From contig NZ_OLMF01000004.1 of assembly GCF_900290195.1 (NCBI RefSeq), positions 1,229,501-1,293,500 on the forward strand: DNA of 64,000 bases, read 5' to 3'. Below, piece by piece: positions 27,480 to 35,069 of this stretch; position 1 is the stretch's first letter, and the number at the start of each line of letters is the position of its first letter. The stretch comes from Anaerococcus marasmi (GTDB taxonomy: Bacteria; Bacillota; Clostridia; Tissierellales; Peptoniphilaceae). The notes beneath the pieces are model-generated. The model made no database searches. It was not told the DNA's origin and saw nothing but the letters and a program-made list of their open reading frames with translations. The position numbers were made by a program, and so were the translations under genes.

Positions 27480-28241
27480 ATGAAATTAATTATATATGGT
27501 CTAAGTAAGACCTTTGCTAAAAAGGAAGTCCTAAAGGATGTATCCTACACTTTCGATCAGGGAGAAGTCTATGCCCTTTTGGGCAGAAACGGAGCTGGTA
27601 AGACTACTCTTTTTAAGCTAATTAACGAGTCTTTAGACAAAGATTCGGGAGAGGTTCTCTTGGAAGAAGACGGGAAGAGAAATCCAATCGACTTTAAGGA
27701 TGTGTTTTTTATGGTAAGCGAACCAGAACTTCCTAAGTTTCTTACAGGAAGATAGTTTATTAGTTTTTTCATAGAAGCAAATCGAGAAAATATAAAGAAT
27801 CTTAAAAACATTGACGAATATCTAGAAATAGTGGAGCTCGATAAGGATGATTCAAATAGGCTAATCCAGGATTACTCAACAGGTATGAAAAACAAACTCC
27901 AGATGCTAATGTTTCTAATCCTAAAGCCAAAAGTGATACTCATGGACGAGCCTCTCACAAGTCTCGATGTAGTAATACAACTTCAGATGAAAAGAATTAT
28001 TAGACAAATACATAAGGACCACATTATAATATTTTCAACCCATATCCTCCAACTCGCCAAGGATATATGTGACAAAATCGTCCTTCTTCACGAAAAGAGC
28101 TTACACACAGTTGATAGCCTAATCAAAGATGATCCGGACTTTGAAGATACAATCATAAACCTCTTGTCAGGAAAGGCTCTAGATGAAGATATCAGGGCTA
28201 TAGAAGAAAACTTAGGAGAGGGCCATGAACAAGAGTCTTAG
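27480..28241 (+). pseudogene. ABC transporter ATP-binding protein interrupted by an in-frame TAG
   Basis: The reading frame from the ATG at 27480 (AAGGAGG upstream) encodes a complete ATPase apart from one amber codon at 27753-27755, about codon 92. Before the stop: Walker A GRNGAGKTTL and the Q-loop-region text FFMVSEPELPKFLTGR. After it the same frame continues FISFFIEANRENIKN, signature DYSTGMKNKL and Walker B VILMDEPLTSLD. A single change of a Glu codon (GAG to TAG) would explain it. The downstream permease is intact. It could be a recent pseudogene, a sequencing error or a read-through case. Confidence 0.85.
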
Positions 28242-29856
28242 AACTTTCTCTATAATACAAAAAATAAGTCTAGCCAAAACAATAAACGGTATAGTTTACT
28301 TTTTTAGGAAGATTCCTATACTTGGAAGATTTTTAGGAGATAAATATAGGTTTTACGAATTAAAACAGATAGTTTTTTTCTTATATCCCATATTTGCCAT
28401 AATCTGGCAAATAATCAAATCCGCCATGGTCTTTGCCATCACTTTCCTTTGGATGATCTATGCAAATAAACTCTTTGGGAAAGTATTTCGTGCTGAAGAA
28501 TTATTAGCTGGTAAAATCGGCGCCTTGAGCTTAAATCAGTATACAGCATCCTTATTAGTGCCTTGCTTTATCTATATATCCTTTGCTATTTTTAGGAATA
28601 TGATAGTGGATAATGGAAATTCCATCTATGAGCTATTTACAAATTTCGCCTTTGACGCCAAGGAAATCGCCAAGGCCCATCTCTATTACATACCTATTTT
28701 AAGATTTGTAGGAAGAAGCTTGGTCTTTGTCTTTGCCTTTAAGTTTTTGGCTGATGTGCCTATCATAGATACACTCGCCATGTCTCTTGCCATACTTATG
28801 ACGGAGCTTTCCGCATCGATATTTTGGCTAAGATATCTTAAAGATAAGGAAAAATCAATCCTAGATAGCGGCTTTATCCAATTAGCTGTAGGCCTTATCC
28901 TAAGCCTTATCCTCTATGTCCTTGTAAGCTTTTTTAAGATTCCTAGTAGGGTAAGTTCATTTAGCTTCCTTATTCTATCCATAATAGCCTTCATACCAGC
29001 CTATAAGTACATGAAAAACTTTAACTCTTACGGGAAAATTATAGAAAAGGCAGCAAGAAAATACCAAATAGCCCTAGATACTGTGGCGGATAATGCAGCA
29101 AATCCCCTAAAAATAAAGGAAAAAGATATAGGAAAGAGAAAAGTAAAAGGAGAAAGCTTCGCCTATCTCAACCAAGTATTTTTCTTAAGGCACAGAAGGA
29201 TTATCAGAAAGCCGATTCTTATTAAAAGTACGATTCTTTTGCTAATAAGTCTGGTTATTTCAGCCTATATGCATGTAAAAGGCTTCGATCTAAACGGAAA
29301 TATTGATGAGATTTCTACCTTCCTCATACCCCTAGTTATGTATATACTCCTAAAACAAGATAATATCCTAAGGAGCATGTATCTTAATTGCGATAAGGGA
29401 CTTATGCCATACGGCTTCTATAGGGAGGGGAAGAATGTACTCGCCATGTACAAGGAAAGATTTAAGTCCCTACTTAAAATTATGGCCATCCCAAGCCTTG
29501 CTCTGGCAGTTAGTTATTTAATACTTGCAAGTTTTGATGGAACTCTTAGTCTTAAGCAAAAAGCTTTAAGCCTAGTATACATCGCTCTTCTAGCCTTGTT
29601 TTTCGTAAGCCTTCCCCTTATGGAATACTATCTCCTAAGCCCCTTCAACCAGGAAGGTCAGAAGACAGGCAAGGCTGTTATCCTAATAGATTATCTAATC
29701 TATGCAGCTGTGTTTTTCGTTCTTCCCCAAGTTACAAGCAAGATTTCTTATGGAGTCTTTCTCATAAGTATCTCCATTTTTATAATTTGTTTTGTAATAA
29801 TAAGCCAAATCCTAGTATACAGACTCGCCCCAAGGACCTTTAAGGTTAGAAACTAA
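28225..29856 (+). CDS. Large ABC transporter permease subunit
   Basis: A 543-residue membrane protein with roughly ten to twelve hydrophobic segments and a soluble stretch at about residues 270-320. It overlaps the interrupted ATPase gene by 17 bases, which marks it as that ATPase's partner. No substrate family was recognised. Because the ATPase is broken by a stop codon, this transporter may be inactive unless it borrows another ATPase. Confidence 0.72.
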   Translation: MNKSLRTFSIIQKISLAKTINGIVYFFRKIPILGRFLGDKYRFYELKQIVFFLYPIFAIIWQIIKSAMVFAITFLWMIYANKLFGKVFRAEELLAGKIGALSLNQYTASLLVPCFIYISFAIFRNMIVDNGNSIYELFTNFAFDAKEIAKAHLYYIPILRFVGRSLVFVFAFKFLADVPIIDTLAMSLAILMTELSASIFWLRYLKDKEKSILDSGFIQLAVGLILSLILYVLVSFFKIPSRVSSFSFLILSIIAFIPAYKYMKNFNSYGKIIEKAARKYQIALDTVADNAANPLKIKEKDIGKRKVKGESFAYLNQVFFLRHRRIIRKPILIKSTILLLISLVISAYMHVKGFDLNGNIDEISTFLIPLVMYILLKQDNILRSMYLNCDKGLMPYGFYREGKNVLAMYKERFKSLLKIMAIPSLALAVSYLILASFDGTLSLKQKALSLVYIALLALFFVSLPLMEYYLLSPFNQEGQKTGKAVILIDYLIYAAVFFVLPQVTSKISYGVFLISISIFIICFVIISQILVYRLAPRTFKVRN

Positions 29857-29861
29857 GACAA

Positions 29862-29896
29862 AAGCCCCTCAATTCATAGAAAGAATTGAGGGGCTT
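29862..29896. terminator. Bidirectional terminator between the permease and thiT
   Basis: A perfect 14-bp stem AAGCCCCTCAATTC / GAATTGAGGGGCTT with a 7-base loop lies between two convergent genes. The flanking T-runs are weak on both sides, but the stem is very stable. Confidence 0.85.
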
Positions 29897-29909
29897 CCAC
29901 TTTAAAATA

Positions 29910-30455
29910 TTATATTCTTTGTAGGTCCTTTGTTATTACATTTCTTAGTAGATAGATAATTATTACAGTGATAATAAATTCTACTACTAAATAGCTTGCG
30001 TTGTAGATTATAGAGTAAACCCAAGGGTTTTGTCCTTCTGGAGCATAGGATGCAAAAAATATTGCACCAGTTAGGGTGTGGGCAATCATCCTTAGGACGA
30101 TTCCTAGGCTTGCTCCTGCAAGGACTGGTTTAATGCTTTTGTTTTTCTCAAACTCAGCTGAGAATATTCCAGCAAGTCCCAATACTCCAAAAGCTACCGG
30201 GTAATCCAAGATAGCTTGGATTGGGTGAAAGATTGATCCACCAAATAGCATTTGAACCAAACCATAAACCGCTCCTACAATAATACCCGGAAGAGAGCCA
30301 TGTCTTAGGGCAAATATGATTATAGGAATCATCTCACCTGCTGTAACAGAGCCTCCTTGGGGCATTGAAAATAGCTTAATATATCCTAATACGAAGGATA
30401 GGGCTATACAAAGTCCACCTTCTACTAACATCTTTACTGTCCAATTTTTCTTCAT
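29910..30455 (-). CDS. thiT: Thiamine ECF transporter S component ThiT
   Basis: A 181-residue membrane protein binding thiamine for the shared energy-coupling factor module. It has about six helices, with the family segments LVEGGLCIALSFVLGYIKL, SVTAGEMIPIIIFALRHG and the later GASLGIVLRMIAHTLTG. The ATG at 30455 is chosen because AGGAGGTAT sits 7 bases upstream; a longer in-frame start at 30476 would consume the ribosome binding site. It is controlled by the TPP riboswitch just upstream. Confidence 0.93.
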   Translation of the reverse strand: MKKNWTVKMLVEGGLCIALSFVLGYIKLFSMPQGGSVTAGEMIPIIIFALRHGSLPGIIVGAVYGLVQMLFGGSIFHPIQAILDYPVAFGVLGLAGIFSAEFEKNKSIKPVLAGASLGIVLRMIAHTLTGAIFFASYAPEGQNPWVYSIIYNASYLVVEFIITVIIIYLLRNVITKDLQRI

Positions 30456-30479
30456 TAAAAAATACCTCCTTAACACAAT

Positions 30480-30566
30480 GTCAGCGAGGTATAACAGCTT
30501 TCCTACGCCAGCATTACCTGGATCAGGTTAAGGGTCTTATCTCAGCCTTTAGGGCACCCCTAGTGT
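30480..30566 (-). promoter_or_regulatory. TPP riboswitch (THI element)
   Basis: On the minus strand the conserved THI pieces are visible: GGGGTGCC, GGCTGAGATAAGACCC, ACCTGATCCAGGTAATGC and TGGCGTAGGAAAGC. Only about 10 bases separate its end from the thiT ribosome binding site, with no T-run hairpin. The 3' part contains ATACCTC (30486-30492), complementary to GAGGTAT of the ribosome binding site, which suggests translational control. Confidence 0.95.
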
Positions 30567-30574
30567 TTATCTAT

Positions 30575-30602
30575 ATAATATTGTTTTTTTATTTATTTGC
30601 AA
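30575..30602 (-). promoter_or_regulatory. Promoter of the TPP riboswitch-thiT transcript
   Basis: On the minus strand -35 TTGCAA (30597-30602) and -10 TATTAT (30575-30580) have a 16-base spacer. It begins directly after the stop codon of the upstream SH3-like lipoprotein gene. Confidence 0.6.
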
Positions 30603-30603
30603 A

Positions 30604-30921
30604 TTAAAAGTCAGAAAGCTTAGACTTTTCGATGTAGGAAATGTTGCCATTAAAATCAATTAAGGCAAATTTCTCGTCTGTTGGATCGATCATCTTTACG
30701 ACAGATCCCTTATCTAGCGTGTCAACTATAACATCACCATCTTTATCCCCATAGAGATTGGAATCTTCATTTACTAGATAACTAAGCTCAGGACTTAGGT
30801 CACTTTCCTTCTCTCTATAAGTTCTTTGTCTAATCTCTATATCTTGTTTTTGGTAGGGCTTATCCTTTTTACAAGAAGTAAGAAGTATCAGGCTAAGCCC
30901 TAGTATTAATTTTCTATTTAT
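30604..30921 (-). CDS. Small lipoprotein with SH3-like C-terminal domain, apparent AUA start
   Basis: This frame has no ATG, GTG or TTG in a usable place, yet it encodes a clean lipoprotein: NRKLILGLSLILLTSC is a signal peptide with a lipobox (Cys at about residue 17). A charged linker follows, and then a bacterial SH3-like stretch (NLYGDKDGDVIVDTLDKG, then FALIDFNGNISYIEKSKL). The best start is ATA at 30919-30921, eight bases after GGGAG and overlapping the stop of the Wzz-like gene. ACG one codon upstream is the alternative. About 105 residues. It is the third gene of the EpsG-Wzz unit. Confidence 0.68.
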   Translation of the reverse strand: MNRKLILGLSLILLTSCKKDKPYQKQDIEIRQRTYREKESDLSPELSYLVNEDSNLYGDKDGDVIVDTLDKGSVVKMIDPTDEKFALIDFNGNISYIEKSKLSDF

Positions 30922-32074
30922 CGTAAATCACTCCCAAAATCTTACATCCCATATCTTCTATGGAATTGATCTTTCTTACTAATTCTTCTCTTCCTATGTG
31001 TGGGTCGTTAGCAACAACTATCCTATAATCCTCATATCTTAAGCCTACCATAGCTTCCAAGCTATCAAGGCTTGATTCATTGATTAAAACATAGTTGTAG
31101 GTATCTCTTAGCTCGTAAATCTTATCTTCAAATACGTAAGAATCTAAAATATCCAGAGATTTTTCTCTTAGTTTGATAAAATCCACTCCCTTATATCTGA
31201 TTAATTTGATATCTTCTTCGTTTGACTCGTACTTTTTGTCTACCACTTTATTTTCTGCCAAAGAATCGATAAGGCAAAGTCCGAAGGATGTAGACATGGC
31301 GAGGGCTAGTTTTTCAGTAAAGTCATAGGTGGATTTTTTAGGATTTAGGGAAGTTATTCCAATAACTGAGTTTTCTGTAAGATAGTCTATACTTGCCTTC
31401 GTCTTATAGATTGCTGTCTTAGAATCTTTAGTAAGGTCTCCCAAAACTCTAATGCCCAAATCTTCTATATCTTTCGCATCTCTTATTTTATCTGAAAGAA
31501 TTTCCTTTATTATAGTTATAAGAATCCCCAGAAGAGCTCCAGCGACAAGGCCTAAGATGGAAAATATGATTCCCTTAATCTTTGAAGGAGCGTCAACCTT
31601 GGTCTTTTGAAGATATTCTATATTATCCATATTTAAGAAGTTTAGGGCATAGGTCCTGAACTCTTCTGTAACCAATGTTAGGGTGTCGCTTGCCCTGTCT
31701 TCATTCGTATCTGTATAGGTAAAAGATATTACTCCACCTTGAGGGTTAACCTCATAATCAAGATTTGATTTTATATCTTCTGGATCATAATCTTGGCCTA
31801 GTTTTTTGCTTACAGCTTCATATAAATCGCTTGATTCTAAGAAATTGCTGTAAATATTAGCAAGCTTCTCATTTAATATTATGTTGTTATAACTTATAGC
31901 ATCATCCTTATTTTCTCCAGTAACCATGAGCATGGATGTAGCCTCAAAGTTTTTAGAATCCTTAATCAAAGTCTTAGATAAGACTAGGCCAAAAACAAGA
32001 AGGGCCGGGATTATTATAAGTAAGATATTTCGTTTTGCTTGTTTAAGTAAATGTTCTGTAGTAATTTTTCTCAT
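30914..32074 (-). CDS. Wzz/CpsC-type polysaccharide co-polymerase fused to a degenerate BY-kinase-like domain
   Basis: A 386-residue inner-membrane protein. The N-terminal half is a Wzz domain: a membrane helix at about 16-36, an extracytoplasmic region, and a second helix at about 168-190 that ends before ILSDKIRDAKDIEDLGIRVLG. The C-terminal half follows the plan of the cognate ATPase/tyrosine kinase (VIGITSLNP, then CLIDS and YNYVLINESS, ending KILGVIYDK). The P-loop is shortened to NPKKST with no glycines, and no tyrosine cluster ends the protein. It probably controls chain length of a surface glycan. The stop overlaps the lipoprotein start. Confidence 0.75.
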   Translation of the reverse strand: MRKITTEHLLKQAKRNILLIIIPALLVFGLVLSKTLIKDSKNFEATSMLMVTGENKDDAISYNNIILNEKLANIYSNFLESSDLYEAVSKKLGQDYDPEDIKSNLDYEVNPQGGVISFTYTDTNEDRASDTLTLVTEEFRTYALNFLNMDNIEYLQKTKVDAPSKIKGIIFSILGLVAGALLGILITIIKEILSDKIRDAKDIEDLGIRVLGDLTKDSKTAIYKTKASIDYLTENSVIGITSLNPKKSTYDFTEKLALAMSTSFGLCLIDSLAENKVVDKKYESNEEDIKLIRYKGVDFIKLREKSLDILDSYVFEDKIYELRDTYNYVLINESSLDSLEAMVGLRYEDYRIVVANDPHIGREELVRKINSIEDMGCKILGVIYDK

Positions 32075-32085
32075 AATTTCCTCTT

Positions 32086-33207
32086 TTATTTTAGTGAATG
32101 TATTGCATTAAGATTAGTAAAGAAAAAGTCGTAAGAAGGAGCCTTCATCATCAAAAATCCTGCATAGGGTAGGACGAAAAGTATTATAGATAAGGCAATA
32201 ATTATAACACCCAACCTATCATCCTTTTTTGCTTCCTTGATTATTTCAGGAATAAAAATCATTTGATAAACTGTAAAAAAGTTCCCAAATCTAAAGGCAA
32301 CTGCCGTAGACGACCTAAAGACTAGAAATACTATTAGACCAAACCACATGGCCTTGGAGCTAATTTCAATCATCGAGTTTTTCCTAAAGCTGTATTTGTT
32401 AAAATACATCAAAGAAAAGGCGAAAAGCATTAGGCCAAAGATAATCCTTGGATCATATAACTTCATCGGAAAGGCAAACATACCTCCCGAAAATACATAA
32501 GTATCAATCTTTCTAGAAATCACCCCAAGACCCATCTTGGATACGATTATAGCTACTAGGCTAAAAACTCTTAAGGAAAAGAGACTCACCACAAGGCCAA
32601 AACCTGCCGTAATTATCTTAAATAAGTTTCCTATCCTAAAGTTAATCAATATCAAGAATGGAAGCATGATCATAGCTGACTTGTGAAAGGCAAGTGAAAA
32701 AACAAAAAAAAGAATCGACCTAAAATACTTCTTTTTAGAGACAAAGTAACTTGCCAAAAAGCTTAGTCCTATAGCTGATGCCGTCCTTGATGTTTGCATA
32801 TCAAATTGGATAAAGATAGGCAAAAATATTATAGCCGAAAGGAAGGGGTTAGCTGACTCTTTGATTGAAATATAGGCTATAGGAAGAATTGAACATAGGT
32901 TCATTATAACTATAACCCACTGCCTGGATAGCCCTAAGGTATTTACCAGAAGGGCAAAAAATCTAAAGGCAAACTCCACAGGATATGTAAAATCAAAAAG
33001 CCTTGTGTAGTCTACTCCCAAGTCTTTAACAAACCACAAATAATTATAATAGTCCGCATCACCAGAGCCTCTGACTCCTGCGAAGACAAACATTATAAAA
33101 AACATCAGTCCAGCTAGAATATTCAATTGTTTTTTGTTTTTGAAATCGATAGCTTGGCCGATTAGAAAAATCAAAAGCTCGATTGTCGTAAATAAGGCAA
33201 ATCCCAT
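32086..33207 (-). CDS. EpsG-family polysaccharide polymerase-like membrane protein
   Basis: A 373-residue protein with about ten membrane segments. The EpsG/O-antigen-polymerase hallmarks are AGVRGSGDADYYNYLWF after the second helix, and AFHKSAMIMLPFLIL in the middle. It would polymerise repeat units of an exopolysaccharide. It lies 11 bases upstream of the Wzz-like gene. No flippase, initiating transferase or glycosyltransferase belongs to this unit, so the repeat units must be made elsewhere. Confidence 0.75.
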   Translation of the reverse strand: MGFALFTTIELLIFLIGQAIDFKNKKQLNILAGLMFFIMFVFAGVRGSGDADYYNYLWFVKDLGVDYTRLFDFTYPVEFAFRFFALLVNTLGLSRQWVIVIMNLCSILPIAYISIKESANPFLSAIIFLPIFIQFDMQTSRTASAIGLSFLASYFVSKKKYFRSILFFVFSLAFHKSAMIMLPFLILINFRIGNLFKIITAGFGLVVSLFSLRVFSLVAIIVSKMGLGVISRKIDTYVFSGGMFAFPMKLYDPRIIFGLMLFAFSLMYFNKYSFRKNSMIEISSKAMWFGLIVFLVFRSSTAVAFRFGNFFTVYQMIFIPEIIKEAKKDDRLGVIIIALSIILFVLPYAGFLMMKAPSYDFFFTNLNAIHSLK

Positions 33208-33228
33208 AATATATTCTCTCTTAGCTCT

Positions 33229-33237
33229 ATTATAACA
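33229..33237 (-). promoter_or_regulatory. Extended -10 promoter of the EpsG-Wzz-lipoprotein unit
   Basis: On the minus strand TGTTATAAT carries the TGn extension and a perfect TATAAT (33229-33234), about 22 bases before the EpsG-like start codon. No clear -35 was found. Confidence 0.45.
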
Positions 33238-33408
33238 TGAAAAATCTAAAACTCTATTAATTTTAATATAATTTTTTACATAAACTTTACATGAATTTGT
33301 AAGTAAAGAAACAAATCTATTCTATTATAGATATAGAGAAAATAGAGTAAACAAATTAATTTTCATTACAGACGTACTCTTCCTTAAATTATGGCTCTAT
33401 TTTCCACA

Positions 33409-33471
33409 AGCAAAACCTAACCCTCAGTTTTGCTCCTTGCTTATCTTCCTTCGCTAATCGGGAAAATAAGC
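33409..33471. other. Two tandem hairpins in a gene-free gap
   Basis: The 300-base gap 33208-33507 has no gene. It holds AGCAAAAC (33409-33416) with GTTTTGCT (33427-33434), then GCTTATCTTCC (33439-33449) with GGGAAAATAAGC (33460-33471). The strong terminator at 33481 follows directly. Read on the plus strand the order is two hairpins and then a terminator, which would suit the 3' part of a small structured RNA. On the minus strand they simply lie beyond a terminator. Nothing else recognisable is present. Confidence 0.4.
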
Positions 33472-33480
33472 ATAAGAAAA

Positions 33481-33500
33481 CCCGCTTGCCGCGGGTCTTT
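33481..33500. terminator. Terminator of the DUF4097 operon (possibly bidirectional)
   Basis: CCCGC-TTGCC-GCGGG. On the minus strand it is followed by TTTTCTTAT, just after the DUF4097 stop codon; on the plus strand by TCTTTTGTTTG. Confidence 0.85.
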
Positions 33501-33507
33501 TGTTTGT

Positions 33508-34560
33508 CTATCTTAGAGAAATCTTTCCAAATGAAGAATCAATCTTTATCCTAAGGTCAGGCTCTTCTGTGCTTGTGCTTATCTCGTAGCCCTTTCCATC
33601 TTGGATTTTGTTGGCAAATTTTTCTGTAATATTTATTGCCTTGCTTTCAACATTAGCTCTGATAACTCCATCGAAATCTGTTGTATCCACTACCATATTG
33701 CCAAAACCTGAATCAAGGTCAATGTCTTTGGTATTTTTGATATTAAAGACTCTGATATTTCCTGCGTTTGACTTTGCCTTAAGCTTTTCTGAAGATAGTC
33801 CATCTACTCTGATATTGCCATTTACAGTTGAAACATCAGCATATTCTCCAGAAATATTGTATAGGTAGATTGGTCCATTCACATTTTCTATATCTACTGG
33901 ACCAAAGATATTCTTGACATCAATCTTGCCATTTACGTTGTTTACATTAACAGCACCCTTGATGTTAATAAGAAGGATCTTGCCATTTACATTGTTTAAG
34001 TCAAGATTATTAAAATCAACGTCTGATATATCGACCTTGCCATTTACTTGGTTGATGTCTAGGGATTCATATAAGTTACTTCCAAGACTTAGTCTAATAT
34101 CTGAACTTGCTTGGATATTTTTGTAATTTTCATTAATTGAGATCGTAAGGAGGTCATCCTTAACTTCAATATCTAGAAAATCATTAAGATCAGCCTTCTT
34201 AGCCCAGATACTTTGGCTAATAACAATCGTATTATCATCAGATCTATCGATTTCTATATCGCCATTTACTATGTCAATTTCGATATGATTGATCTCATCA
34301 TCGATTCTAGTTTCCTTTTGGGTGTTGTAATCTCCCTTAATATTAAATTGACTTAAGTCAAGGGTTTGATCGAGGTCGATAGATTGGATTGTATCGGTTG
34401 CTTTTTTTATTATATTATCAACTGCCCCTGTAATTTTGTTTGTAAGATTGTCGTTTTTTCTGTTGTTTTTACCTAATGCTTCTATGAGGTCACTTGCTTC
34501 TTCTACAGTGATTTTTCCTTCTTTGAGCATATTTAAAATCATTTGTTTTTCATCATTCAT
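33508..34560 (-). CDS. DUF4097 beta-strand repeat protein with N-terminal SHOCT-like helix pair
   Basis: A 350-residue protein without a signal peptide or membrane helix. It starts with a short helical module (ILNMLKEGKITVEEASDLIEAL), then a linker, and from about residue 85 a right-handed beta-type repeat domain. The motif VNGxI/V recurs about five times in residues 175-265. LiaX and YvlB of Firmicutes have this plan and take part in envelope-stress sensing, so a similar role is likely but inferred. It overlaps the upstream DUF2089 regulator gene by 8 bases. Confidence 0.8.
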   Translation of the reverse strand: MNDEKQMILNMLKEGKITVEEASDLIEALGKNNRKNDNLTNKITGAVDNIIKKATDTIQSIDLDQTLDLSQFNIKGDYNTQKETRIDDEINHIEIDIVNGDIEIDRSDDNTIVISQSIWAKKADLNDFLDIEVKDDLLTISINENYKNIQASSDIRLSLGSNLYESLDINQVNGKVDISDVDFNNLDLNNVNGKILLINIKGAVNVNNVNGKIDVKNIFGPVDIENVNGPIYLYNISGEYADVSTVNGNIRVDGLSSEKLKAKSNAGNIRVFNIKNTKDIDLDSGFGNMVVDTTDFDGVIRANVESKAINITEKFANKIQDGKGYEISTSTEEPDLRIKIDSSFGKISLR

Positions 34561-34909
34561 CTTTAAGCTCCTCTAGTAGGCTTTTAGCCTTTTCTGCAGT
34601 AATTTCTCCATTATCTAGCATGTTTAGGATATCAATCCTGCCTGCCTTCTTATCGACAGTTCCTCCAAGTTTTGATACTATCCTATCGATTCTATTTCTT
34701 ACTGTCGGATAAGAAATTCCAATCTCTTCTCCAACATCCTTTATAGAACCTCTTTTTTGTAAAAATAACTCAATAAATTCTTTATCTTCTTTATCTAATC
34801 TTTGAAACTTATCAATTTCAAATTCACCTGTAACTTCTGTATAGCATGAATTGCATCTATAAGAGGTGATCACCATTTCATCACCACAATTTGGACATTT
34901 ATTAATCAT
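34553..34909 (-). CDS. DUF2089 zinc-ribbon/helix-turn-helix regulator
   Basis: A 118-residue protein. The N-terminal zinc ribbon CPNCG...CNSC (residues 5-21) is followed by a helix-turn-helix (GSIKDVGEEIGISYPTVRNRIDRIVSKLG, about 53-81). The C-terminal helix pair ILNMLDNGEITAEKAKSLLEEL closely matches the N-terminal module of the DUF4097 protein encoded next. It probably regulates this two-gene operon. A good promoter lies at 34930-34957 and GGGAGG precedes the ATG. Confidence 0.86.
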   Translation of the reverse strand: MINKCPNCGDEMVITSYRCNSCYTEVTGEFEIDKFQRLDKEDKEFIELFLQKRGSIKDVGEEIGISYPTVRNRIDRIVSKLGGTVDKKAGRIDILNMLDNGEITAEKAKSLLEELKDE

Positions 34910-34929
34910 AGAACCTCCCTTTTGATAAA

Positions 34930-34957
34930 ATTATACTTCCTCTTTGATATTTGTAAA
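34930..34957 (-). promoter_or_regulatory. Promoter of the DUF2089-DUF4097 operon
   Basis: On the minus strand -35 TTTACA (34952-34957) and -10 TATAAT (34930-34935) have a 16-base spacer. Confidence 0.65.
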
Positions 34958-35040
34958 GTAAAGTTTGATTATTTTAATTTCTTGAATTTATTTATTGAAT
35001 ATATTTATGATAATATTATAAGAATGAATTTATCACAAAT

Positions 35041-35063
35041 AAAAAAAAGCAAGTTTCCTTGCA
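35041..35063 (-). terminator. Rho-independent terminator after the glycosyltransferase operon
   Basis: On the minus strand GCAAG-GAAA-CTTGC is followed by eight T residues, immediately after the stop codon of the membrane-protein gene at 35070. Confidence 0.9.
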
Positions 35064-35069
35064 ATTTTC

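Noticed and set aside
27753-27755. TAG reassigned as a sense codon in this organism
   Set aside because: TAG ends intact genes in the window (for example the Wzz-like gene at 30914), so genome-wide recoding is unlikely. A local mutation explains the case better.
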